Below are positions 33,969 to 42,462 of a DNA stretch of 64,000 bases, in pieces. A program made the position numbers and the translations under genes. Below the pieces are notes generated by a model. It saw only the letters and a list, made by a program, of their open reading frames with translations. It was not told where the DNA came from and searched no databases. Within the stretch, counting starts at the first letter, position 1. Every line of letters begins with the position of its first letter. Where the stretch lies: NCBI GenBank assembly GCA_031413495.1, contig JANOFE010000030.1, positions 22,507 to 86,506 on the forward strand. Direction: 5' to 3'. This stretch comes from JACMNW01 sp031413495. GTDB lineage: Bacteria; Pseudomonadota; Alphaproteobacteria; Rhodobacterales; Rhodobacteraceae.

Positions 33969-34841
33969 TTACGATTGGTAAAGGGCCATGAATTTTGGCC
34001 ATGCTTCTGGGTCCGCGACGGTTTTATTCCGACAAAACGCGTTGCAAAAGCCCCAGACCCTGCCACCGAGGTCCATGTAATCCGTTACAGGCTTGCCGGA
34101 ATAGGGGCAGGTCGCGTTGACAGATGGGCCTACTGCGACAGCCTTGGCAGGCAAGGGCTGCGGTCCCGGCCAAGGGCGGTGGGGGTAATCGCGGCGGTAA
34201 AATTCCTGATCCGCGCCGTCAACCAGCCCCATGGCGCGCCAGCGGCGGAACGATGGATGTGCCAGATGGGCGGCAACATAGTCTGACGCCGCAGGCCCGA
34301 CAGGCAGGTTATAACCCGCGACGCGCGCTGCTACGGGGGCAAAAAATGTGTCAGCCGCGGAATAGGCACCGCAAAGCCACGGGCCTGTTGCGCCTGTTTC
34401 ACGGCGGGCCCAGGCCCAGATCACCTGCAATCTGTCCAGATCGGCCAATACAGCCTCGGTAGAGGCGCAACCCGTGTAACTGACGCGCAGGTTCATAGGG
34501 CAATGACCGCGCAGCGCGGTAAAGCCCGCATGCATTTCCGCCGCCAAAACACGGGCCACAGCACGCGCTGTAGGGTCTGTCGGCCAAATGCCCGCGGCCG
34601 GGTGGCGCGAGGCCAGTTCTTCGGCAATGGCAAGGGTTTCGGGCACAACCACACCGTCGGGGGTGCGCATGGTTGGGGCTGTGCGCCCCGGAAAGAACCC
34701 CGTTAGCAGCGTTGCCAATTCATCGGTGTAAAGACGAGCCGTATGCGTCTTGACCGGAATACCAAAGGCATCAAACAGCAGCCAGCCGCGCAGGGACCAA
34801 CTGGAATAGGCGCGGTCGCCAATGGCAAGATCATAGGTCAT
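33969..34841 (-). CDS. Glutathione S-transferase with C-terminal YHS-like cysteine motif
   Basis: A 290-residue protein. The N-terminal GST domain (YSSWSLRGWLLFDAFGIPVK, TPDGVVVPETLAIAEEL) and helical domain are followed by a ~50-residue tail. The tail reads CPYSGKPVTDYMDLGGRVWG then FCNAFCRNKTVADPEAW, which resembles a YHS/TRASH metal-binding domain (Cys at three positions, F/Y-FC..FC pattern). A fused metal or metal-glutathione function is possible; this is inference. ATG at 34841 is preceded by GGAGG. The N-terminal catalytic Ser region (AYSSWS) resembles zeta/omega-like GSTs. Confidence 0.87.
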   Translation of the reverse strand: MTYDLAIGDRAYSSWSLRGWLLFDAFGIPVKTHTARLYTDELATLLTGFFPGRTAPTMRTPDGVVVPETLAIAEELASRHPAAGIWPTDPTARAVARVLAAEMHAGFTALRGHCPMNLRVSYTGCASTEAVLADLDRLQVIWAWARRETGATGPWLCGAYSAADTFFAPVAARVAGYNLPVGPAASDYVAAHLAHPSFRRWRAMGLVDGADQEFYRRDYPHRPWPGPQPLPAKAVAVGPSVNATCPYSGKPVTDYMDLGGRVWGFCNAFCRNKTVADPEAWPKFMALYQS

Positions 34842-34919
34842 AGCTGCCTCCATCATAGGTTCAGGCTTGGGTATCCAGTCCGGTGTAGGCGCGATAGCGC
34901 GGATTTGTGGTGAGACATA

Positions 34920-35507
34920 TCACGCGATGTGATTGATCCGGCCGACCTGCCAGCCTTGAGCATCAAAAGACATTTCAGTGATCGAAAGTGGGTCAATGCG
35001 GTGGGAAAAGGCTTGTTCTGGCGTCAAATTATCGGCGCGTTGCAGGGCTGAAAGAATTGCGCCGAAATGGGCGACAACCACGATGTTGCGCCCGGCAAAG
35101 GCAGTTATTAACCGATCAGTCGCCGCCCAGATGCGTGCGTTGATGTCGTTCCAGCTTTCACCTTTTGGCGGGCGCACATCACCCGGCCTGTCCCAGAAAG
35201 CAGCGATAAGATCCGGGGTTTCTGCCTCAATTTCGCTATGACTGCGCAGTTCCCAATCGCCAAAATGGATCTCTCGCAGCATCTTGTCATGCGGCAGCCG
35301 CTCGCGGTTTCCCTGCGCTGCGTCTGCGGTTGCCACAGCGCGGATCAGGTCCGACGATACAATAAGCGCATCCTGCGGCAGGTGGTTCGATAACCGCGCA
35401 ACTGCAGAATGATCAGACAAATCCGCGGGTAAATCAGACCAGCCAACCATGGTTTTTGCATGCGTCGGCCCGTGGCGGACCCACCAAAACCGGGTCACGT
35501 TGTGCAA
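34920..35507 (-). CDS. cobC: Histidine phosphatase family protein, likely alpha-ribazole phosphatase
   Basis: A 195-residue member of the phosphoglycerate-mutase-like superfamily. The catalytic RHG motif is in WWVRHGPTH (~12), the acid residue region in REIHFGDWELRSHSE, and the second His in VVVAHFGAILSAL (~148). Overlap of 13 nt with cobU strongly favours the cobalamin-pathway phosphatase CobC, which dephosphorylates alpha-ribazole-5-phosphate. Without the neighbour it would be a generic phosphatase. Confidence 0.82.
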   Translation of the reverse strand: MHNVTRFWWVRHGPTHAKTMVGWSDLPADLSDHSAVARLSNHLPQDALIVSSDLIRAVATADAAQGNRERLPHDKMLREIHFGDWELRSHSEIEAETPDLIAAFWDRPGDVRPPKGESWNDINARIWAATDRLITAFAGRNIVVVAHFGAILSALQRADNLTPEQAFSHRIDPLSITEMSFDAQGWQVGRINHIA

Positions 35508-36058
35508 TCCGGCATCTGGCCCTTCAGCACCAGAGGCAGGCCCGCCATCACGGCGACGACCAGATCGGCCTGTGCGGCCATGCGTTGATTAAGCGTGCCT
35601 TGCGCATCCCGAAAACGGCGTGCAAGGGCGTTGTCGGGCACGATCGACCACCCAACTTCGTTTGACACCACGATCACCGGCGCTGGGCAGGCGGCGATGG
35701 CTGTCAGCAGCAGTGTCGTTTGCGTTTCAAGGTCAGCCTCGGCCAGAAAATGATTGGAAAGCCACAGCGTTGCGCAATCTACCAGAACAACGTCGTCGTC
35801 CTCTGCGTCGGCAAGTGCACCGCACAAATCAAGCGGGGCCTCGACGGTAACCCACCCCATCCCCCGCTGATCGCGGTGCTGTGCGATGCGGGCGCGCATT
35901 TCATCATCCCAGGCCTGCGCCGTCGCGATGTAACGCCGGTGCCGACCCGTGCCGATGACCAGCAGTTCAGCTAACTTTGATTTGCCAGACCGCGCCCCGC
36001 CAATCAAAAGTGTAAACCTTGACCTAGAATTTTTGCATAGAAATTGTGATCCAGTCAC
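35495..36058 (-). CDS. cobU: Adenosylcobinamide kinase / cobinamide-phosphate guanylyltransferase
   Basis: A 187-residue bifunctional CobU/CobP. Walker A is LLIGGARSGKSKLAE near the start; YIATAQAWDDEMRARIAQHR and TLWLSNHFL follow, then VIVVSNEVGWSIVPDNALAR and the C-terminal LNQRMAAQADLVVAVMAGLP. GTG at 36058 (GAGGCAAAACC upstream) is the start; the longer reading covering 36059-36784 is an antisense frame inside rpoH. It works in the nucleotide-loop step of cobalamin salvage. Confidence 0.93.
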   Translation of the reverse strand: MTGSQFLCKNSRSRFTLLIGGARSGKSKLAELLVIGTGRHRRYIATAQAWDDEMRARIAQHRDQRGMGWVTVEAPLDLCGALADAEDDDVVLVDCATLWLSNHFLAEADLETQTTLLLTAIAACPAPVIVVSNEVGWSIVPDNALARRFRDAQGTLNQRMAAQADLVVAVMAGLPLVLKGQMPDCTT

Positions 36059-36127
36059 GGTTTTGCCTCGTATTGTTTTTGTAAGCGACGAATGACGTCG
36101 GCGGCGATGGTTTGGCGGGGGTTCTTG

Positions 36128-37006
36128 ATGGCACTCGAAAGATATAACGATCAAACCATGTCGCGCAAAGCGATGAAAGCGGAACTGCTTGATGCCGAAA
36201 CGGAATTGCGTTTGGCCTACGCCTGGCGTGACCAGCGGGATGAGGCGGCCCTGCACCGTTTGATCACTGCCTACATGCGGCTCGCGATTTCTATGGCGTC
36301 CAAATTCCGCCGCTACGGTGCGCCGATGAATGATTTGATTCAGGAAGCATCGCTTGGCCTGATGAAGGCGGCTGATAAATTTGATCCAGATCGTGGCGTT
36401 CGGTTTTCGACCTACGCTGTCTGGTGGATCAAGGCGTCGATCCAAGATTATGTCATGCGCAATTGGTCGATGGTGCGGACCGGCTCGACCAGCAGCCAAA
36501 AATCGCTGTTCTTCAATCTGCGCCGTGTTCAGGCCAAGTTGGAGCGCGAAGCCTTGGCGGAAGGCGAAGTGCTTGATGGGCACCAGCTGCGCGAACGGAT
36601 AGCGCGCGAGGTTGGGGTGCCGCTTGCGGATGTCGAGATGATGGAAGGCAGGTTGTCCGGGTCTGATTTTTCGTTGAACGCCACGCAATCGTCGGAAGAT
36701 GATGGGCGGGAATGGATCGACATGCTGGAAGATACCGGCGAGCAGGCCGTTGATGCAGTTGAAACCAGCCACGATGCGGCGCATCTGCGCAATTGGTTGG
36801 TGAACGCGATGCAGGCTTTGAATGCGCGCGAACGCTACATCGTGGCGGAACGCAAACTGCGTGAAGAGGCGCGGACTTTGGAAAGTCTGGGCGAAGAGCT
36901 TGGCCTTTCAAAAGAAAGAGTGCGCCAGTTAGAGGCGGCGGCGTTTGGCAAAATGCGCCGGTCACTGGAACTGCAATCGCGGGAAGTGCATCATTTTCTT
37001 GGCTGA
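36128..37006 (+). CDS. rpoH2: RpoHII-type alternative sigma factor
   Basis: A 292-residue sigma-70 family protein. Region 2 has LITAYMRLAISMASKFRRYG and DLIQEASLGLMKAADKFDPD, then RFSTYAVWWIKASIQDYVMR (2.4). The RpoH box is QKSLFFNLRRVQAKLE, confirming the sigma-32 class; the NWSMVRTGSTSS segment fits the RpoHII paralogue of Rhodobacteraceae rather than RpoHI. Region 4.2 is LESLGEELGLSKERVRQLEA. Such paralogues control heat and singlet-oxygen/oxidative-stress genes. Divergent from cobU; ATG at 36128. Confidence 0.9.
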   Translation: MALERYNDQTMSRKAMKAELLDAETELRLAYAWRDQRDEAALHRLITAYMRLAISMASKFRRYGAPMNDLIQEASLGLMKAADKFDPDRGVRFSTYAVWWIKASIQDYVMRNWSMVRTGSTSSQKSLFFNLRRVQAKLEREALAEGEVLDGHQLRERIAREVGVPLADVEMMEGRLSGSDFSLNATQSSEDDGREWIDMLEDTGEQAVDAVETSHDAAHLRNWLVNAMQALNARERYIVAERKLREEARTLESLGEELGLSKERVRQLEAAAFGKMRRSLELQSREVHHFLG

Positions 37007-37102
37007 GACAAAGAGATTTGGCTGAAGCTTTTGGGGACAGTTGAGTTCTCGGACCATGCCGCCTAAACCTATGCCAGCCCCCAAAAGGCAGGAGCCTAGG
37101 TT

Positions 37103-38299
37103 ATGCTGGCCGACAAGCGTATTTTATTGGTTATTGGCGGCGGCATTGCCGCCTATAAATCGTTGGACCTGATCCGTCGGTTGCGCGAGGTGGGAGCGTC
37201 TGTGACCCCCGTGATGACCCGCGCTGCGGCAGAATTTGTGACACCGTTATCAGTCGCGGCATTGGCAGGGGAAAAGGTCTATACCGACCTTTTCGATCTG
37301 ACGGACGAGGCTGAAATGGGTCATATTCAACTAAGCCGGGTGGCTGATCTGATCGTTGTCGCCCCGGCAACAGCCGATCTGATGGCGAAGATGGCGCAGG
37401 GGCGCGCGGACGATCTGGCCTCGACCCTTTTGTTGGCGACGGACACCCGGGTATTGATCGCGCCCGCCATGAACGTGCGGATGTGGGGTCATCTGGCGAC
37501 ACAGCGCAATGTGGTGCAACTGCACAGTGACGGTGTAATGTTCGTTGGCCCGAATGAGGGCGAGATGGCCTGCGGCGAGTATGGTGCGGGCAGAATGGCC
37601 GAACCGACCGAGATTTTGGCAGCCGTGAAGGCGGCACTAAACAACGGTCCTTTGGTGGGCAAGCATGCAATTGTAACCTCCGGTCCCACCCATGAACCCA
37701 TTGATCCTGTACGCTATATTGCCAACAGATCATCCGGCGCTCAGGGCACAGCCATTGCAGCAGCGCTGCGCGATCTGGGCGCAAAGGTGACATTTGTCAG
37801 CGGTCCGGCGGAGGTTGCGCCACCTGCGGGTGTGGTAGTGGTTCGGGTCGAGACGGCCCAACAGATGTTGGCCGCGGTTGAGGCCGCGTTGCCTGCCGAG
37901 GTCGCGGTTTTTGCCGCCGCCGTGGCGGATTGGCGGGTGGCGAATGCGGCAGATAAAAAGATGAAGAAGGATGGTTCTGGCAAAATGCCGTCCTTAAGTT
38001 TCGTCGAAAACCCCGACATTCTGGCACAGGTGAGCCAGTTGAAAATCAACCGTCCAAAACTTGTGATAGGTTTTGCCGCCGAGACAGATCACCTGTTGGC
38101 CCACGCGACGGCCAAGCGGGCCCGCAAGGGTTGTGATTGGATTGTGGCCAATGATGTTTCAGCCGTTACAGGCATCATGGGCGGGGCAGAAAATGCGGTG
38201 ACACTGATTTCAGATGCCGGTGTGGATGTTTGGCCAAGGATGGAAAAGACAAGTGTTGCCATACTATTGGCTGCAAAGATTGCAGAGGCACTGGCATGA
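37103..38299 (+). CDS. coaBC: Bifunctional phosphopantothenoylcysteine synthetase/decarboxylase
   Basis: A 398-residue coenzyme A biosynthesis enzyme. The N-terminal CoaC flavoprotein has VIGGGIAAYKSLDLIRRL and ADLIVVAPATADLMAKMAQG with APAMNVRMW; the C-terminal CoaB domain has VTSGPTHEPIDPVRYIANRS and later SSGAQGTAIA and ADW. Length is normal. It heads a plus-strand run coaBC-dut-thiF. ATG at 37103 is preceded by AGGAG. Confidence 0.96.
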   Translation: MLADKRILLVIGGGIAAYKSLDLIRRLREVGASVTPVMTRAAAEFVTPLSVAALAGEKVYTDLFDLTDEAEMGHIQLSRVADLIVVAPATADLMAKMAQGRADDLASTLLLATDTRVLIAPAMNVRMWGHLATQRNVVQLHSDGVMFVGPNEGEMACGEYGAGRMAEPTEILAAVKAALNNGPLVGKHAIVTSGPTHEPIDPVRYIANRSSGAQGTAIAAALRDLGAKVTFVSGPAEVAPPAGVVVVRVETAQQMLAAVEAALPAEVAVFAAAVADWRVANAADKKMKKDGSGKMPSLSFVENPDILAQVSQLKINRPKLVIGFAAETDHLLAHATAKRARKGCDWIVANDVSAVTGIMGGAENAVTLISDAGVDVWPRMEKTSVAILLAAKIAEALA

Positions 38300-38421
38300 A
38301 CGCAGAAAAACGCTTTGCAGAGTTTTGCCAAGACTGCTGGAAAATTCTTGTGCGGCGTTGCTGCCAGCGCGGCGCGGCCGATAACCACTGCACCCTTGGC
38401 GGGGATATTTTTTCAACATGA
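38296..38421 (+). CDS. Possible small ORF overlapping coaBC end
   Basis: A 41-codon frame whose ATG overlaps the coaBC stop (ATGA). The predicted peptide has five cysteines (FCQDCW, RRCCQRG, NHC) but no recognised family, and part of it runs into the degenerate dispersed repeat at 38401. It is the only frame bridging coaBC and dut. Low confidence. Confidence 0.25.
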   Translation: MNAEKRFAEFCQDCWKILVRRCCQRGAADNHCTLGGDIFST

Positions 38422-38425
38422 AAGA
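38401..38425 (+). repeat. Degenerate GGATATTT...ATGAAA repeat, copy E
   Basis: GGGGATATTTTTTCAACATG continues to AAAGATG. It is related to copies A-D but diverged, and lies between coaBC and dut. Confidence 0.4.
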
Positions 38426-38434
38426 TGTGGTCTT

Positions 38435-38902
38435 TTGACACCTGTTTTGCGGATTTTGTGGGAAGACTGGGCAGACAGGACCTTGCCCCTTCCCGCCTAT
38501 GAAACAAGTGGTGCTGCGGGGGCGGATATTCGGGCAAATTTGGTGCCGCAGATGCGCGATGCCGGGTTTTTATTGCACCCGATGCAGCGCGCCATTGTGC
38601 CGACCGGATTTCGGGTTGAGATACCTTTGGGGTTTGAAATGCAGATCAGGCCAAGGTCGGGACTGGCGGTTAAGCATGGAATTTCATTGCCAAATACACC
38701 GGGCACCATTGATAGCGATTATCGCGGGCCGTTGGGGGTGGCGCTGATCAATCTTGGGACCGAAGCCTATATGATCCGGCACGGCGACCGGATTGCGCAG
38801 ATGATCGTGGCCCCGGTTGTACAGGCGCGGTTTGAGGTGGTTGAAAGCCTAGGCGAAACAGCACGGGGCGAGGGGGGCTTCGGCTCCACCGGGCGGGAAT
38901 GA
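38435..38902 (+). CDS. dut: dUTPase
   Basis: A 155-residue trimeric deoxyuridine triphosphatase that keeps uracil out of DNA. The five motifs are present: SGAAGADIRAN, RPRSGLAVKHGIS, GTIDSDYRGPLGVALINLG, RIAQMIVAPV and the C-terminal GEGGFGSTG. No ATG fits; TTG at 38435 gives the family length, with GATGTGG upstream. Its stop overlaps the ThiF gene by ATGA. Confidence 0.93.
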   Translation: MTPVLRILWEDWADRTLPLPAYETSGAAGADIRANLVPQMRDAGFLLHPMQRAIVPTGFRVEIPLGFEMQIRPRSGLAVKHGISLPNTPGTIDSDYRGPLGVALINLGTEAYMIRHGDRIAQMIVAPVVQARFEVVESLGETARGEGGFGSTGRE

Positions 38903-39936
38903 TCGCTGTTTTGATCTTGGCTGCGGGGCTTTGGGGTTTGGGCAGCCTGCTGCGTGCGCCGCGTATGTTGCGCGTCGCGATGATAGTGGCGCTATGGATT
39001 GGGGTTGTGGCGCTGCATTTGGCGTTGCCCGACGGGAATGCGCTGCGCGAGGTGACGGGTGGTGACGCGCGGATATGGTTGGTTCTGGGCGGCTTTGCTT
39101 TGCTGGGCGGCGGATATTTCACCGGATTGCGCTGGTTGAAAAGCCGTGTCGCAAGCACAAAAGTTGTGGTCAGCGGCGGCACATTTCGAGCCGCCGAACT
39201 GGACCGATATGCCCGCCATATCATGTTGCGGGAAATTGGCGGGCCGGGGCAGGGCAAGTTGAAAGCGGCAAAGGTTTTGGTGATTGGCGCGGGGGGGTTG
39301 GGGTCGCCTGCGCTGCTTTATCTGGCGGCGGCTGGGGTGGGAACCATCGGTCTAATTGATGATGATCAGGTTGAAGGGTCAAACCTTCAGCGTCAGATTA
39401 TTCATACGGATCAAAGGATTGGGATGGCAAAGGTGCAGTCGGCTGTTACTGCCATGACCGCGCTGAACCCGTTTATAGAGGTGCGGCCTTACCAGCGGCG
39501 GCTGACCGAAGATATCGCCGCAGATCTGATCGCGGATTATGATCTGGTGCTGGATGGGTCGGATAATTTTGATACCCGCTATCTGGTGAACCGGGTTTGC
39601 GTGACATTGGGTAAGCCGTTGATTTCGGGCGCCATCACGCAATGGGAGGGCCAGCTATCGCTGTTTGATCCAGCCCATGGAAGCCCTTGTTACGAATGTG
39701 TTTTCCCAGTGCGGCCTGCGCCGGGGCTGGTGCCGACTTGCGCCGAGGCGGGCGTTGCGGCACCGCTGCCGGGCGTAATTGGGGCGATGATGGCGATGGA
39801 AGCTGTCAAGCACATCACCGGCGCGGGACAGACGTTGACAGGGCGTTTGATGATCCATGACGCGTTGTTTGGTGAAACTCGGGTGATTGGGGTCAAGCGG
39901 CGGGCGGATTGCGCGGTGTGTGGCGTAAGCCATTGA
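38899..39936 (+). CDS. Membrane-anchored ThiF/MoeB/HesA family adenylyltransferase
   Basis: A 345-residue E1-like enzyme. Two to three N-terminal membrane helices (VLILAAGLWGLGSLL, IVALWIGVVALHLALP, LVLGGFALLGGGYFTGL) precede a full MoeB/ThiF domain. RYARHIMLREIGGPGQGKL leads to the nucleotide loop VIGAGGLGSPALLYLAAAG and to Zn-binding CxxC pairs in SPCYECVFP and DCAVCGVS. It would adenylate the C-terminal glycine of MoaD/ThiS-type sulfur carriers; the anchor is unusual. The partner carrier is not in the window. Confidence 0.88.
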   Translation: MIAVLILAAGLWGLGSLLRAPRMLRVAMIVALWIGVVALHLALPDGNALREVTGGDARIWLVLGGFALLGGGYFTGLRWLKSRVASTKVVVSGGTFRAAELDRYARHIMLREIGGPGQGKLKAAKVLVIGAGGLGSPALLYLAAAGVGTIGLIDDDQVEGSNLQRQIIHTDQRIGMAKVQSAVTAMTALNPFIEVRPYQRRLTEDIAADLIADYDLVLDGSDNFDTRYLVNRVCVTLGKPLISGAITQWEGQLSLFDPAHGSPCYECVFPVRPAPGLVPTCAEAGVAAPLPGVIGAMMAMEAVKHITGAGQTLTGRLMIHDALFGETRVIGVKRRADCAVCGVSH

Positions 39937-40150
39937 GTGCGGCGGTTTAATCTGGATGCATCAGGATTTTGGTCGGTATGCTTGGCGTGCTTTATCCGTA
40001 TGGTATCTGTGCATACGCCCTGTGGGCCCGGCTAATGTTAACCAAGGTTGGCGGGTCCGATCAAAATTTTGACGACATTAGGCGGCGGCTGCGGCACACT
40101 GCCAAAAAATCGGTGGTGTTTTTGCCTTTTGGCATCGGAGGACGCCCTTC

Positions 40151-40795
40151 ATGACCACACCCTACGACATTCTGGCATTCTGGTTTCCCGATGGACCGGA
40201 CCCAGAGCCTGAGGCGCATATGGACCACTGGGTTTAGCGGATGCGGGGCGGGGCGCACCGCGCGGTGATTGATGGCTATTCTGACACAACCTATCGCGCC
40301 GTGGCGGGGGATCTGGATCACTGGGCCGCGACGCCGCGAGGGCGGTTGGCCTTGATCATTGTGTTGGACCAGTTTTCACGATCCGTATTCGCGGACACGC
40401 CGGGTGCCTATGCCCAAGACCCGAAGGCGTTGGCATTGTGTTTGCAGGGGTTGGAAAACGGGCATTTCGACGCGCTGGAAAATGTTTGGTTCAAGGCGGT
40501 TTACAAATTGCCAATGGAGCATTGCGAAGGCCCGGATCATTTGGCCCATCTGGACCACGCAATCGCGATTTCCGAGGCGCTGGCTGCTGATGCGCCGGAA
40601 CGGTTATGCGACTTGTATGGAATGGCCGATAGCCAACCCAAGAAACACCGCGCGGTCATTGCACAGTTTGGCCGGCATCCGCACAGGAACGCGATTTTGG
40701 GACGGGTCTCGACACCGCAGGAAGAAGAGTATCTGGCGGCGGGTGTGTTCCCACATCAGACAGATCTGAAAGAGGTGGTGACGGGAAAGGCGTGA
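40151..40795 (+). pseudogene. DUF924 family gene interrupted by an in-frame TAG
   Basis: The frame starting ATG 40151 (GGAGG upstream) encodes TPYDILAFWFPDGPDPEPEA, matching the DUF924 N-terminus, then reads a TAG at 40235-40237. It then continues open to 40795 with the rest of the family (MRGGAHRAV; IIVLDQFSRSVF; YKLPMEHCEG; PHRNAILGR). DUF924 members have Trp at this position (HWxWRMRGG-like), so TGG to TAG is the parsimonious change. The downstream part could start only at the internal ATG at 40241. It may be a pseudogene, a read-through gene or a base-call error. Function of the family is unknown. Confidence 0.8.
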
Positions 40796-40874
40796 GAGGG
40801 TTTTGTGTTTGTGAGGGAGGGGTGGTGCGCAATGAACGCGCACCCTACAGGCGTTGGCATTTCGGGGGCGGACG

Positions 40875-41261
40875 ATGAGCAACAAGATCAAATCAATCGC
40901 TGCAGAGTATACTGCGGCGTGGAATTCGGGATCGGCCAAGGCGGTGGCTTCGTTTTACGCAGCTGATGGACGGATCGTGATCAATCGCGGCACGCCGTGG
41001 GAAATGCGCAGTGGGGTTGAGGCAATGGCGGCAGGGTTCTTCGCCGATGTGCCCGATTTGGCGTTGACTTGCGATGATGTTCGCGTGGCGGGAAACCATG
41101 TGGTGTATTTCTGGGCCTTTACTGGCACCCATTCTGCCACCAAAAACCCGTTGCGCATTGTCGGCTGGGAAGAATGGGATTTCGACGACGACATGAAGGT
41201 CAAATCGTCGCGCGGCTGGTTTGATGCGGCGGATTACGCGCGGCAGGTAGCGGGAGAGTAG
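40875..41261 (+). CDS. SnoaL/NTF2-like small enzyme or binding protein
   Basis: A 128-residue protein with the NTF2-like cone fold: SIAAEYTAAWNSGSAKAVAS at the N-terminus, then FFADVPDLALTCDDVRVAG and VYFWAFTGTHSATKNP. Such proteins are often ketosteroid-isomerase-like enzymes; no catalytic assignment can be made. ATG at 40875 follows a G-rich stretch. It stands in a run of small single genes. Confidence 0.8.
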   Translation: MSNKIKSIAAEYTAAWNSGSAKAVASFYAADGRIVINRGTPWEMRSGVEAMAAGFFADVPDLALTCDDVRVAGNHVVYFWAFTGTHSATKNPLRIVGWEEWDFDDDMKVKSSRGWFDAADYARQVAGE

Positions 41262-41317
41262 CAAATTTGGTATGCTAAAATCACGTGTCGAACGTGGTTT
41301 TTGAAAGGGGGCATACC

Positions 41318-41806
41318 ATGCAACTTGAAGGGTCTTGCCACTGCAAAGCAGTGACGTTTACGGTCAATTCCCCGCATCCCTACCCGTTTAACCTTTGCTA
41401 TTGCGAGGTGTGTCGCAAGACAGCCGGGGCTGGGGGGTTTGCCATCAATCTGGGTGCAGAGTTCGACAGTCTGGATGTAAAGGGTGCAGAGCACGTCAGG
41501 GTTTACAGGGCCTGGATTGCGGATGCTGAAACCAGCGAGGCGGCCGAAAGTCTGGCGGAGCGCAGTTTTTGCGGCATATGTGGATCGGCGCTGTGGGTGT
41601 GGGATCCGCGTTGGCCGGACTTGTTGCACCCACATGCATCGGCGATTGATACCGCCCTGCCAATTCCACCGGAACGGGTGCATCTGATGTTGGGCAGCAA
41701 GGCCGCTTGGGTGGTGCCGCACGTGGCCGAGGCGGACGGCACGTTTGACCTTTATCCAGACGAAGGCATTGCTGCGTGGCATGACAGGTTGGGCTTGGCG
41801 GGCTGA
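41318..41806 (+). CDS. GFA (glutathione-dependent formaldehyde-activating) family protein
   Basis: A 162-residue zinc protein of the GFA/CENP-V fold. Zinc ligands are visible in GSCHCKAVTFTV (8-10), CYCEVCRKTAG (~29-32) and SFCGICGSALW (~85-88). It binds glutathione S-adducts or small thiols; the family does not prove formaldehyde dehydrogenase partner activity. ATG at 41318 has AAAGGGGG upstream. Confidence 0.9.
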   Translation: MQLEGSCHCKAVTFTVNSPHPYPFNLCYCEVCRKTAGAGGFAINLGAEFDSLDVKGAEHVRVYRAWIADAETSEAAESLAERSFCGICGSALWVWDPRWPDLLHPHASAIDTALPIPPERVHLMLGSKAAWVVPHVAEADGTFDLYPDEGIAAWHDRLGLAG

Positions 41807-42000
41807 ATCCGCGAGCACTGGGCTGGGGCGAAAGGCGAGCAGTTAGCGCTCGGAAGTGCCTATTTTTATGTTATAGTCCTGCAGCAGCCTCTGTCCGGGC
41901 TGTGTTTGCCGATATTGACGGCATGGATCGGCTGCGTTCAGGCGCTTTGACATTACGGGCAGTGGCGGATTGAACGGGCCCCAATGGGGGGACTTTGTGA

Positions 42001-42333
42001 ATGGCGTTTTATTTGTATCAGATGTCTTACACGACAGACGCGGTCAAGGCGATGGTTGCCAAACCAAGTGACCGCGAGGCCGCGGCAACCAGTTTGATCG
42101 AGGCGTTGGGCGGCAAGCTGCACCATATGTTTTTCGCCTTTGGCGGCCATGATGTGATCTGTTTGATCGAGGGCCCCGATGACACGTTTATGGCAGCAGG
42201 GGCGATGGCGGTTGCAGCTTCGGGGACGGCGTCATCGTCTTCCACCATCAAGCTGATGACCGCGAAAGACGCGATGAAAGCGATGAAAATGGCCGGTAAA
42301 GCCACGGGTGCCTATAAGCCGCCCATGGGGTAA
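42001..42333 (+). CDS. GYD domain protein
   Basis: A 110-residue small alpha+beta protein of the GYD family. YLYQMSYTTDAVKAMVAKPS and LGGKLHHMFFAFGGHDVICL align with it, with EGPDDTFMAAGAMAVAASGT after. The function is unknown; ferredoxin-like dimers are expected. ATG at 42001 has GGGGGG upstream. The 190-bp gap before it contains no gene but a TTATGTTATAGT promoter-like stretch (about 41867-41878). Confidence 0.85.
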   Translation: MAFYLYQMSYTTDAVKAMVAKPSDREAAATSLIEALGGKLHHMFFAFGGHDVICLIEGPDDTFMAAGAMAVAASGTASSSSTIKLMTAKDAMKAMKMAGKATGAYKPPMG

Positions 42334-42462
42334 GCTGGCTGCCGAAGGATGAACCGCATCCGGCATGCATTTGTGACGGGTGCGGTTTGCGGGCGTGCTT
42401 GCATCCTGCCCAAAGGATCGGGCATAGTTGCGCATCAAATTCGTGACAGGGAGTTCACACCA

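Noticed and set aside
34861..34925. 20-codon GTG frame between the GST and cobC
   Set aside because: Too short and overlapping the cobC end; no independent support for translation.
36059..36784. Long N-terminal extension of the cobU frame on the minus strand
   Set aside because: It lies antisense within rpoH and the cobU family begins at the GTG at 36058; the extension has no homology to CobU.
39969..40154. 61-codon frame ending with ATGA overlap at the DUF924 start
   Set aside because: It has one hydrophobic segment but no family, and the promoter and ribosome site of the DUF924 gene lie within it. The overlap could be chance.
40235..40237. Reading the TAG in DUF924 as pyrrolysine
   Set aside because: No pylS/pylT-like genes are seen, the family has tryptophan at this position, and a one-base change TGG to TAG explains it more simply.
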